From Asticcacaulis sp. (lineage in GTDB: Bacteria; Pseudomonadota; Alphaproteobacteria; Caulobacterales; Caulobacteraceae), in the NCBI RefSeq assembly GCF_020217185.1, contig NZ_JAIWNX010000132.1, positions 1-10,000 of the forward strand: a stretch of 10,000 nucleotides of DNA, read 5' to 3'. Both the position numbers and the translations under genes were made by a program. The notes beneath the pieces were generated by a model. That model saw only the letters and a list, made by a program, of their open reading frames with translations. It searched no databases and was not told the origin of the DNA. Shown here piece after piece: positions 1 to 5,955 of this stretch (the stretch's first letter is position 1; each line of letters begins with the position of its first letter).

Positions 1-1252
1 CCTTAATGCCAAGCAGACCGCGCGTATAGCGCACGTCCTGATCGACATTATAAGGGATCAGGATGATCGGATAGCTGGTGGCCTTCAGAATATTGTTGGG
101 GTTCGACGCGCTGACGGTCGGATAGAACTGGCGCCAGCTCTCCTGACGCGAGGTGCGGCGGTTGTACATGAAGTCGCCATAGACTTCGGTGCCATTGTCG
201 AACGTATACCCCCCCGTGAAGTTCACCGACCGGCGGGTCACCGGCGAAATGACGGTCTTCGACAGGTAACGGTCCTGCATATAGGGCGCGGTGGCGCGTG
301 AGTTGCGCGATTCATCGGCCGTTGCGCCGGTATAGATGACGCGCTTGAGTCCGTTCGCCTGGGTCGAGTCAAAGACGTAATAGTTACCCGTATAGAGGAC
401 GCTGGCCGTCAGACCGTAGCATTTGTAGTCACCCGTCGCCGGATCGACCACGTCAGCGCGGGTGCCGTCGGCATAGGTGATGCGTTGTTGTGGGCAGGCC
501 AGATAGTCGCGGTCACCCTGGCGCAGCGCTTCCTGCTTGTAATAGTCGAGGTTGAACAGCCCGTGGAACTTGCCTTCGTTGATCGACTGGCTCAGGCTGG
601 CAGTATAGGTTTCACCGCCGCCGTGCTCAGGCACCGAGGCAAAGGCGCGGAAGCTGCCGCCAATCGACTTCTTCTTGGTCACGACGTTGACGACGCCGGC
701 GATGGCGTCTGAGCCGTAGATGGCCGAGGCGCCGTCTTTCAGGATTTCGTAGCGGTCAACGATGGAAGAGGGGATGGTGTTGAGATCAACCGGTCCGACC
801 TGACCACGCGTGCCCGCCGGGCCGACACGGTGACCGTTGATAAGGATCAGGGTGCGGTTGGCCCCGAGCCCCCGCAGCGACAGGGTGTTGACGCCCGGAC
901 CACCCGTTACGTTATAGCCGGTATAGCTATTGTCGATCTGCGAGGCGCTGGCGGCAATGGTGGAGCTTTGCAGGATGCGCGTTGTGTCCACCACGCCTTC
1001 CAACTCAGCCTTTTCGGTCGAAATGATCTGCACCGGCGAAGTCGCGTTAAATTCGGTGCGACGCAGGCGTGAACCAGTGACCACAACCTCCTGAACCGCG
1101 GTGTCCTCTGTGGCTTTGGCTTCGGCCTTATCCGCCTTTTCCTTGTCCTTGGCGGTTTGCGCCTGAACCTGCGGCACGGCCAGTACGGTCAGAGCCAGAG
1201 CGGTGCAAAGGGCTGTGCTGAGTCCATAGCGTCCGGGTATGACTTTTTTCAT
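1..1252 (-). CDS. TonB-dependent outer-membrane receptor, N-terminal part (runs off left edge)
   Basis: Energy-coupled outer-membrane transporter; the ligand is unknown. The reverse strand is open from the ATG at 1252 to the window edge, giving 417 residues. A signal peptide is clear: MKK, a hydrophobic stretch at about 13-26, then VQA at 29-31 as a likely cleavage site. A short Lys/Glu-rich linker (about 35-50) leads to VQEVVVTGSRL at 53-63, a TonB-box-like start of the plug. The plug spans about 66-192, with NTLSLRGLG, RTLILINGHRVG, EILKDGASAIYGSDAIAGVVNV and a final TKKK; the barrel follows. Two Cys lie 31 residues apart (about 252 and 283) in an early barrel loop and could form a disulfide. 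GGAG at 1260-1263, 7 nt upstream, supports the start. Family members are usually 800-1000 residues, so over half is missing. A glycan ligand is possible given the carbohydrate enzymes 5 kb away, but that is inference. Confidence 0.95.
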   Translation of the reverse strand, partial: MKKVIPGRYGLSTALCTALALTVLAVPQVQAQTAKDKEKADKAEAKATEDTAVQEVVVTGSRLRRTEFNATSPVQIISTEKAELEGVVDTTRILQSSTIAASASQIDNSYTGYNVTGGPGVNTLSLRGLGANRTLILINGHRVGPAGTRGQVGPVDLNTIPSSIVDRYEILKDGASAIYGSDAIAGVVNVVTKKKSIGGSFRAFASVPEHGGGETYTASLSQSINEGKFHGLFNLDYYKQEALRQGDRDYLACPQQRITYADGTRADVVDPATGDYKCYGLTASVLYTGNYYVFDSTQANGLKRVIYTGATADESRNSRATAPYMQDRYLSKTVISPVTRRSVNFTGGYTFDNGTEVYGDFMYNRRTSRQESWRQFYPTVSASNPNNILKATSYPIILIPYNVDQDVRYTRGLLGIK

Positions 1253-1638
1253 CTATACGCTCCAAATGTCGCCGCAGAAGGGGAGGAAGCGGCGAGAACG
1301 TATCAAATGAAAAGGATTGCCCTCTAAACGTCAATAAACTGTCGTGTAAATACCATATATGCGTCTCTGTCTATTGTAATTTTAGCATAGTATATTTCAA
1401 AATATGCTTGTTATATTCGATCGTGAAATAAATTAATTAGATAGTGTTCTTTTCGTGTTTCTTGAGTAACGGAACATCGATATTATAACATTTGAGACAT
1501 TTTTCATCGATAAGGGATTGTCGGTGTAGTCACCCTGCTTGTGTAGGCGTCAGCGAAACGCCTGCCATTAGAGCGGATTTCGTTCTTATCGGAATGCGCT
1601 CTAGGCGTGGGCACGCTTGGCTGAAAGACAGATTTACC
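1253..1638. other. Intergenic region upstream of the receptor gene; AT-rich, probably holds its promoter
   Basis: This 386-bp gap has no convincing gene. Bases from about 1328 to 1500 are strikingly AT-rich against the GC-rich surroundings, as expected for promoter DNA of the leftward receptor gene. On the minus strand a TTGAAA (complement of 1394-1399) is followed by AT-rich hexamers, but no -35/-10 pair is good enough to assign. The receptor gene would then have an untranslated leader of perhaps 70-140 nt. A 35-bp palindrome at 1569-1603 lies in the distal part. A 64-codon plus-strand reading frame at 1492-1686 runs through this palindrome and into the neighbouring gene, and is not believed. 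Confidence 0.5.
1569..1603. repeat. Imperfect palindrome with TAGAGCG / CGCTCTA arms
   Basis: TAGAGCG at 1569-1575 is matched by its exact complement CGCTCTA at 1597-1603. Inside, positions 1577-1582 (ATTTCG) pair with 1590-1595 (CGGAAT) with one G:T wobble, leaving a 7-nt loop at 1583-1589 and one mismatch (1576/1596). The AGAGCG-ATT-CG pattern resembles small dispersed intergenic palindromes common in alphaproteobacteria; that comparison is from memory. No T-run follows on either strand, so an intrinsic terminator is unlikely, although it lies just beyond the stop codon of the leftward 96-residue gene and could protect its transcript end. Confidence 0.7.
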
Positions 1639-1929
1639 TCACGCAATCATTCGCCGCAGGACCGAGTTGCCTTTGCGCGCCGCTAACACGGCGGTGACGA
1701 ACTCGCGCCGGATGGCCGGGTAGTCTATGGTCGGTGCATAGAAGCCTTGAAGCGCATGATAGATGTAGGCGTGGATGCGTGTGATGTCTTCGCCCGTCAG
1801 GTCGGGCAGGGGATCGCTGATTAATATGGCCAGCGCCCGTACCACGGCCCCTTCGGCCTCATCGTCGGTGGCATAGACGTAGAGAAGCCGGTCAAGCGCG
1901 TGTTCCAGAACCTTCAGGTCGATCATCAT
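1639..1929 (-). CDS. Hypothetical protein, 96 residues, helical, function unknown
   Basis: I do not recognise this protein. It opens with tandem ATG codons (1929 and 1926) and ends in TGA at 1639. AGAGG at about 1937-1941 lies some 8 nt upstream of the first ATG and is a plausible ribosome-binding site. Codon choice is mostly G/C in the third position, as in neighbouring genes, which favours a real gene. There is no signal peptide, membrane segment or Cys. The N-terminal half (LEHALDRLLYVYATDDEAEGAVVRALAILI) reads as amphipathic helix with an acidic patch, then DLTGEDITRIHAYIYHALQGFY, and a basic end (RKGNSVLRRMIA). A small helical, perhaps dimeric, cytoplasmic protein is the most that can be said. 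It is isolated: hairpin-rich DNA separates it from putA and about 390 bp from the receptor gene. It could be co-transcribed with putA by read-through, since both point left. Confidence 0.65.
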   Translation of the reverse strand: MMIDLKVLEHALDRLLYVYATDDEAEGAVVRALAILISDPLPDLTGEDITRIHAYIYHALQGFYAPTIDYPAIRREFVTAVLAARKGNSVLRRMIA

Positions 1930-1944
1930 AGCAGGCCTCTTAGA

Positions 1945-1989
1945 GCCTCATGCCGAAAAGGGGCTCCGCTTTTCGGGACAACATGAGGC
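1945..1989. repeat. Two-part inverted repeat (16-bp stem with asymmetric bulge), REP-like
   Basis: GCCTCATG (1945-1952) and CCGAAAAG (1953-1960) are followed by an 8-nt loop (1961-1968), then CTTTTCGG (1969-1976), a 5-nt bulge GACAA (1977-1981) and CATGAGGC (1982-1989). All 16 pairs are perfect. The CCGAAAAG...CTTTTCGG core with offset outer arms resembles short dispersed repeats seen between genes in many alphaproteobacteria; this is recall, not a search. It sits only 15 bp upstream of the start of the 96-residue gene, so in that gene's mRNA it would form a stable hairpin near the ribosome-binding site. Confidence 0.75.
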
Positions 1990-2013
1990 GTTGCAAAAGT
2001 ATGAGCTATGAGG

Positions 2014-2029
2014 CGGCTCCAATGAGCCG
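2014..2029. repeat. Short hairpin CGGCTC-CAAT-GAGCCG
   Basis: A perfect 6-bp GC-rich stem with a 4-nt loop. It lies 24 bp from the larger inverted repeat on its left and 18 bp from the next one, and so forms the middle member of a row of hairpins. No T-run adjoins it. It may be part of one composite element with its neighbours. Confidence 0.55.
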
Positions 2030-2047
2030 ACGAATGCTCAAGGACAA

Positions 2048-2067
2048 CCTCATCCGATAAGATGAGG
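2048..2067. repeat. Short hairpin CCTCATC-CGATAA-GATGAGG
   Basis: A perfect 7-bp stem with a 6-nt loop. Its arms share the word CCTCAT / ATGAGG with the outer arms of the inverted repeat at 1945-1989, so alternative long-range pairing between the two elements is possible. Function unknown; a mobile palindromic repeat or a folded transcript end are both possible. Confidence 0.6.
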
Positions 2068-2131
2068 CTGCCCGCGACGCCGTAAATGGACAATCAGGAT
2101 GACAGTGGTGGGATATAAAGGGATTTATAAC

Positions 2132-2179
2132 CACGGATAGACACGGATACGGCCCGCCAAGGCGGGCCGTACACGGATA
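2132..2179. repeat. CACGGATA repeat, three units, 10-bp period, interrupted by a 20-bp palindrome
   Basis: CACGGATA occurs at 2132-2139, 2142-2149 and 2172-2179. The first two units are 10 bp apart start to start; the third is displaced by 30 bp, that is one period plus exactly 20 bp. The extra 20 bp is the palindrome at 2148-2171. Tandem CCACGGAT/ACACGGAT runs are known as intergenic repeats in varied bacteria (recall only). Confidence 0.7.
2148..2171. repeat. Perfect 11-bp-arm GC palindrome around AA; strongest hairpin downstream of putA
   Basis: TACGGCCCGCC (2148-2158) and GGCGGGCCGTA (2161-2171) are exact complements around AA (2159-2160), giving a very stable stem with a minimal loop. 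It begins about 55 bp past the putA stop codon. Read leftward, as putA mRNA would be, it is followed by TATCCGTGTC and not by a U-run. Read rightward, a CTTTTT lies about 10 bp beyond it. It could slow polymerase or block 3' exonucleases, but is not a canonical intrinsic terminator. Confidence 0.7.
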
Positions 2180-2225
2180 TTCTTTTTGCTTGTCGCCTCC
2201 ATCAGAGGTGATCCGTAGCTAAAAA

Positions 2226-5200
2226 TCAGATGTCTGTTTCGGCCAGAGACAACAAGGTGGCATTGCCGCCCGCCGAAGTCGTATCGACAGAGACGGTACG
2301 TTCACTGGCAAAACGCAACAGATAGTGCGGCCCGCCCGCCTTGGGGCCGGTGCCGGACAGGCCTTCGCCGCCAAAGGGCTGCGATCCGACCACGGCGCCG
2401 ATCATCGAGCGGTTGACATAGAGGTTGCCGACCCTGGCCAGAGACTTGACCCGCTCGGCGGTTTCGGCGACGCGCGAATGCAGCCCCATGGTCAGGCCAT
2501 AGCCACGCGCATTGACGCGGGCGACGACGCTGTCCAGTTCACCGGCCTTCCATGTGACGACGTGCAGGATGGGGCCGAACCATTCCTGCGACAGGTCTTC
2601 GATGGCGTTGAGGCGGATCAGGGTCGGCGGAACGAAGAGGCCGGTTTTGGGGGCCTCAAGCGTATGAATCCATTGCGTTTGCATTGACTGGCGATACGCA
2701 AGTAACTTATCGTGCGCGGCGGCGTCGATGACCGGGCCGACATCGGTGCGGATAGCCGCCGGGTCGCCCAGCACCAGCGCATCCATCGCGCCTTTGAGCA
2801 TATGAATAATCGTGTCGGCCACGTCTTCCTGAACGATCAGCAGGCGCAGGGCCGAGCAACGCTGACCGGCGGAGCGGAAGGCCGAGACGACCACATCGCC
2901 CACCACCTGTTCCGGCAAGGCGGTGGAATCGACGATCATGGCGTTGAGGCCGCCGGTTTCAGCAATCAGCGGCACAAGGGGGCGGCTGTCGTCGCTGAGC
3001 AGGCTGCGGGCAATGGCGCGCGCCGTAGCGGTCGAACCCGTGAAGGCGACGCCGTGGACGGCGGATGAAGCCGTCAGGGCCGCACCGACGTCGGGGCCGC
3101 CGGGCAGGAAGTGCAGCACATCGACCGGGATACCGGCCTCATGCGCCAGTTGTACGGCGCGGTAGGCGATCAGCGGTGTCTGCGGCGCGGGCTTGGCCAC
3201 CACAGGGTTTCCGGCGACCAGAGCGGCGGTCACTTGCCCGATGAAAATGGCCAGCGGGAAATTCCATGGTGAAATGCAAGCAAAAGTGCCGCGGCCCGTA
3301 AGGCGCAGCTCGTTCAGCTCGCCCGTCGGCCCCGGCAGCGTCACGGGGCGGAACTGTTCGCGGGCATTGACGGCGTAGTAGCGGCAAAAATCGATAGCTT
3401 CGCGGATTTCGGCCACGGCGTCGCCGATTGTCTTGCCCGCCTCGTGCACGCACAGCCCCATCAGTTCGAGGCGGTGCGTCTCCATCAGGTCGGCTAGGCG
3501 ATCCAGACAGGCGGCCCGGTCTGCGACCGGTGTCGCGGCCCAGCGATCGGCGGCGGCATCGGCGGCTTTCAGGGCGCGCGCCACATCGTCGGCGGAGGCT
3601 TCGATCACGGTACCGATGGGCTGCGACGGGTCGGCGGGGCGCACAACCGTCTTGACCGTGCCGCTGACCGCCTGACCCGACACCAGCGCCGTGGCGGCGT
3701 GAGATTTCGCGCCGATGGTGGCAATGGCGTTCAGCGTGGCGTCGAGCGTGGCCTGATCGCTGAGGTCCAGACCCTGCGAGTTGCTGCGGCCGGGGAAGAG
3801 GCCGGTGGGCAGGGGGATGGCCGGGTGCGGGCGGCCTTTGACGGCGGCGATGTGGGCGGCAGGATCGGACAAAAGCGTTTCCTCATTGACAGTTGGGTCG
3901 GCCAGTTGATGCACGAACGACGAATTGGCACCGTTTTCCAGCAGGCGGCGCACCAGATAGGCCAGCAGCTCCTTATGGCCACCAACCGGCGCATAGGTGC
4001 GGCAGTTATAGCCCAATTCGCGCACCAGACGCTCATGGAGACCTTCGCCCATGCCGTGCAGGCGCTGGAACTCAAAGTCGCGACGTTCGCCCGCCCAGTC
4101 CATGATCGTCGCCACGGTCAGGGCATTGTGGCCCGCAAAGGCTGGCCAGATGTGCGAGGCGTCCAGCATATCCTTCGCACAGGCGAGGTAGGAGACATCG
4201 GTCGCCGGTTTGCGCGTAAATAGCGGATAGTCGCTGAGGCCTTCGACCTGCGCGCGCTTGATTTCGGAATCCCAGTAGGCCCCCTTGACCAGACGCACCT
4301 TAAGGCGGTGGCCGGTCTCCTGACCGATGGCCTGTGCCCAGCCGATCAGCGGGCGGGCGCGCTTGCCATAGGCCTGCGCCGCCATGCCGAGGCCGTCCCA
4401 GCCGGACAAGGCCGGATCACGCAGCACGCCCTCGATGATGTCGAGCGAGATCATCAGACGCTCGGTCTCTTCGGCGTCGATGGTCAGGTCCATATCGTAG
4501 CCCGCAGCCTTGGCGGCCAGATGGCGGATCATCTCGATCAGTTGTGGAACGCAAGTTTCTTGATTGGCAACCTCATAACGCGGGTGCAGGGCCGACAGCT
4601 TGATCGAAATGGAATGGCCGGTTCCCTTGGGCGAACGCCCGACCGTGTCCAGCGCCTGCTCATAGGCGGCGAAGTATTTTTCGGCATCGGCAAAGGTGCG
4701 CGCCGACTCGCCCAGCATATCAAAAGAGGCGGTGAAGCCCTTGTTTTCAGGCTTGGCGGCGACATCGAGCGCTTCGTCGATGGTGCGGCCCATGACGAAG
4801 ACCTCGCCCATCATCTTCATGGCGACGGCCACCCCCTGCCGGATGACGGGTTCGCCCATACGGGTGATCAGCTTTTTCAGCGTCCCGGCCTGCTGCGGGT
4901 CTTCGACCAGGGCGCGGGTGAGGATCAGGCCGAAGGTCGCCGTATTGACCAGAGCCGAACCGGATTTCGCCTTATGCGCCCGCCAGTCGGCATCGCCGAT
5001 CTTGTCGCGGATCAACAGGTTGGCCGTTTCCGGATCGGGGACGCGCAGATAGGCCTCTGCCAGCGACAACAGCGCCACGCCTTCGGTCGTGTTCAGCCGG
5101 TATTCCTGAAGGAAGCGATTGACCCAGCCGGTCGATTGCGCCGCCTTGAGGTCCTGAAGGATCAGACGCGCCTGCGCCATCACGCGCTGACGTGTGGCGG

Positions 5201-5297
5201 TATCGAGCGTGGCGTCAGGCAGCAGGGCCGCCAGCACCTCCGGCTCAGGGGCGCGATAAAGGGCGATCATGCGGGCGCGGGCGTCGGCAGGCGTCAT
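2226..5297 (-). CDS. putA: Bifunctional proline dehydrogenase / L-glutamate-gamma-semialdehyde dehydrogenase PutA (type A)
   Basis: Oxidises proline to glutamate in two steps: an FAD-linked dehydrogenase makes P5C, and an NAD-dependent aldehyde dehydrogenase makes glutamate. It is peripheral at the inner membrane, feeding electrons to quinone. The 1023 residues hold a helical N-terminal arm (1-190), the proline dehydrogenase barrel (about 190-480: SFDMLGE at 191-197, SIKLSALHPRYE, VRLVKGAYWD at 334-343, the substrate-binding R450-R451 in VRRLLENGANSSF) and the aldehyde dehydrogenase (about 545-1000: PWNF with N679, FTGST at 752-756, general base E780 in ETGG, catalytic C814 in GQRCSA, EWFGP at 905-909). 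The tail at about 985-1005 is also typical. Length fits type A proteins of about 1000 residues. The ribbon-helix-helix DNA-binding domain of the roughly 1320-residue enteric PutA is absent, so PutA cannot repress its own gene; the divergent Lrp-family gene is the likely regulator. GGAG 5 nt before the ATG supports the start. Confidence 0.98.
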   Translation of the reverse strand: MTPADARARMIALYRAPEPEVLAALLPDATLDTATRQRVMAQARLILQDLKAAQSTGWVNRFLQEYRLNTTEGVALLSLAEAYLRVPDPETANLLIRDKIGDADWRAHKAKSGSALVNTATFGLILTRALVEDPQQAGTLKKLITRMGEPVIRQGVAVAMKMMGEVFVMGRTIDEALDVAAKPENKGFTASFDMLGESARTFADAEKYFAAYEQALDTVGRSPKGTGHSISIKLSALHPRYEVANQETCVPQLIEMIRHLAAKAAGYDMDLTIDAEETERLMISLDIIEGVLRDPALSGWDGLGMAAQAYGKRARPLIGWAQAIGQETGHRLKVRLVKGAYWDSEIKRAQVEGLSDYPLFTRKPATDVSYLACAKDMLDASHIWPAFAGHNALTVATIMDWAGERRDFEFQRLHGMGEGLHERLVRELGYNCRTYAPVGGHKELLAYLVRRLLENGANSSFVHQLADPTVNEETLLSDPAAHIAAVKGRPHPAIPLPTGLFPGRSNSQGLDLSDQATLDATLNAIATIGAKSHAATALVSGQAVSGTVKTVVRPADPSQPIGTVIEASADDVARALKAADAAADRWAATPVADRAACLDRLADLMETHRLELMGLCVHEAGKTIGDAVAEIREAIDFCRYYAVNAREQFRPVTLPGPTGELNELRLTGRGTFACISPWNFPLAIFIGQVTAALVAGNPVVAKPAPQTPLIAYRAVQLAHEAGIPVDVLHFLPGGPDVGAALTASSAVHGVAFTGSTATARAIARSLLSDDSRPLVPLIAETGGLNAMIVDSTALPEQVVGDVVVSAFRSAGQRCSALRLLIVQEDVADTIIHMLKGAMDALVLGDPAAIRTDVGPVIDAAAHDKLLAYRQSMQTQWIHTLEAPKTGLFVPPTLIRLNAIEDLSQEWFGPILHVVTWKAGELDSVVARVNARGYGLTMGLHSRVAETAERVKSLARVGNLYVNRSMIGAVVGSQPFGGEGLSGTGPKAGGPHYLLRFASERTVSVDTTSAGGNATLLSLAETDI

Positions 5298-5452
5298 GGA
5301 GGCTCCGGGATGGTCGAATATGAAACTTTTTAGAGTATGCCCGGTTTATGGAAAATGTCCTTGGAATTTTACGGCTATTGGCCGAAGGATATTTATTCAA
5401 TATTGCCAATTCTATGCAAATCTTCTGCACGTAACCGGATCGGGAAAACGCC
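5298..5452. promoter_or_regulatory. putA-putR divergent control region with three small palindromes
   Basis: This 155-bp AT-rich gap must hold both promoters. Three short inverted repeats are clustered in it: CGGC-TATTG-GCCG (5372-5384), ATATT-TATTC-AATAT (5389-5403) and ATTG-C-CAAT (5402-5410). The middle one is a 15-bp site with AT-rich half-sites, the size and style of Lrp-family operators, and a row of such sites suits proteins that bind as wrapped octamers. No -35/-10 pair is convincing on either strand. That the Lrp-family product of 5453-5908 binds here is inferred from the arrangement. Confidence 0.55.
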
Positions 5453-5908
5453 ATGCTGGATGAGATCGACCGCAAGATTCTGCGCCTGCTGCAAGCGGAC
5501 GGGCGCATGACCAATCAGGCGCTGGCCGAGGCGGTGCACGTCTCACCGGCGGCTTGCTTTGAGCGCGTCAAGAGGCTGAAGGCCAATGGCTATATTCTGG
5601 GCACTATGGCCATTCTCGATCCGGTCAAGCTCGATCGGGCCCTGCTGATCTTCGTTGAGGTGCTGCTCGATCGCACAACCGAGGACGTGTTCGACGCCTT
5701 TCGCCACGCCGTGACGCGCCAGCCGGAAATACTGGAATGTCATATGGTGGCGGGTGGTTTCGACTATCTGATCAAGGCGCGGGTGAAGGACATGGCGGCC
5801 TATCGGCAGTTTCTGGGCGACGCGCTGGTGTCGCTGCCCGGTGTGCGTGAAACCCGCACCTATGCGGTGCTGGAAGAGGTCAAAAACGCCATAGCCCTGC
5901 CGGTTTAG
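5453..5908 (+). CDS. putR: Lrp/AsnC-family transcription regulator, probable PutR activator of putA
   Basis: At 151 residues this is the standard length for a single Lrp/AsnC protein. The N-terminal winged helix-turn-helix is textbook: LDEIDRKILRLLQADGRMTN (2-21), then QALAEAVHVSPAACFERVKRLKANGYI. The C-terminal RAM effector-binding domain covers about 65-145, with VTRQPEILECHMVAGGFDYL and a closing LPGVRETRTYAVLEEVK. It is divergent from putA across 155 bp. In alphaproteobacteria such a gene is PutR, which activates putA when proline is present and often controls itself; that role is taken from the family and context. The putative ribosome-binding site GGGAA (5442-5446) is weak, which suits a low-abundance regulator. 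It would act as a cytoplasmic dimer or octamer. The next gene follows 47 bp downstream on the same strand but appears to have its own operator. Confidence 0.92.
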   Translation: MLDEIDRKILRLLQADGRMTNQALAEAVHVSPAACFERVKRLKANGYILGTMAILDPVKLDRALLIFVEVLLDRTTEDVFDAFRHAVTRQPEILECHMVAGGFDYLIKARVKDMAAYRQFLGDALVSLPGVRETRTYAVLEEVKNAIALPV

Positions 5909-5921
5909 CCTTCCGCCCGGC

Positions 5922-5950
5922 TTGACCCGACAACGTTGTCGTGTTTTGAA
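5922..5950 (+). promoter_or_regulatory. Tentative promoter of the GH94 gene overlapping the operator
   Basis: TTGACC at 5922-5927 is a good -35 match. With a 17-bp spacer the -10 position is TTTGAA (5945-5950), a poor match. The palindrome would occupy the spacer, a classical place for a repressor. Transcription would then begin about 5957, at or next to the start codon, giving a leaderless or nearly leaderless mRNA. The weak -10 makes this only a suggestion; a promoter inside the 3' end of putR, or read-through from it, is equally possible. Confidence 0.3.
5928..5941. promoter_or_regulatory. Perfect palindrome CGACAACGTTGTCG, LacI-family-type operator
   Basis: The 14-bp palindrome is centred on CpG with AACGTT at its core, the hallmark of LacI/GalR-family operators; TGACAACGTTGTCA-like sites control sugar-utilisation genes in several proteobacteria (family knowledge, recalled). 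It ends 14 bp before the ATG of the GH94 gene and begins 19 bp after the putR stop, so the GH94 gene is its obvious target. A bound repressor would block the promoter or early elongation. No LacI-family gene lies in the window. Confidence 0.75.
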
Positions 5951-5955
5951 GCGGT

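Larger units (their letters stand above)
1930..2225. other. Hairpin-rich intergenic region between putA and the 96-residue gene
   Basis: This 296-bp gap carries no supportable gene but an unusual density of inverted repeats: 1945-1989, 2014-2029, 2048-2067 and 2148-2171, listed separately. The words ATGAGG or CCTCAT recur at about 1947, 1983, 2008, 2049 and 2062, so the elements share sequence as well as form. No hairpin is directly followed by a run of T on the minus strand, so the terminator of putA is not obvious. If putA transcription continues, all of this becomes a folded 3' end or the leader of the 96-residue gene. Confidence 0.6.

Noticed and set aside
1492..1686. 64-codon plus-strand frame in the receptor upstream region
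   Set aside because: It runs through a palindromic repeat and into the 3' end of the 96-residue gene, with poor composition and no ribosome-binding site.
2132..2179. CRISPR-like array from the CACGGATA units
   Set aside because: Units are only 8 bp with 2-bp gaps, far too short for repeats and spacers, and no cas gene is present.
2148..2190. Intrinsic terminator for putA
   Set aside because: The stem is strong, but leftward it is followed by TATCCGTGTC with no U-run; the only T-run is on the other side, about 10 bp away, and faces the wrong direction.
4308..5333. 341-codon plus-strand frame opposite the 5' part of putA, crossing its start
   Set aside because: Antisense shadow of putA with no ribosome-binding site or domain. 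It would also cover the putA start region.
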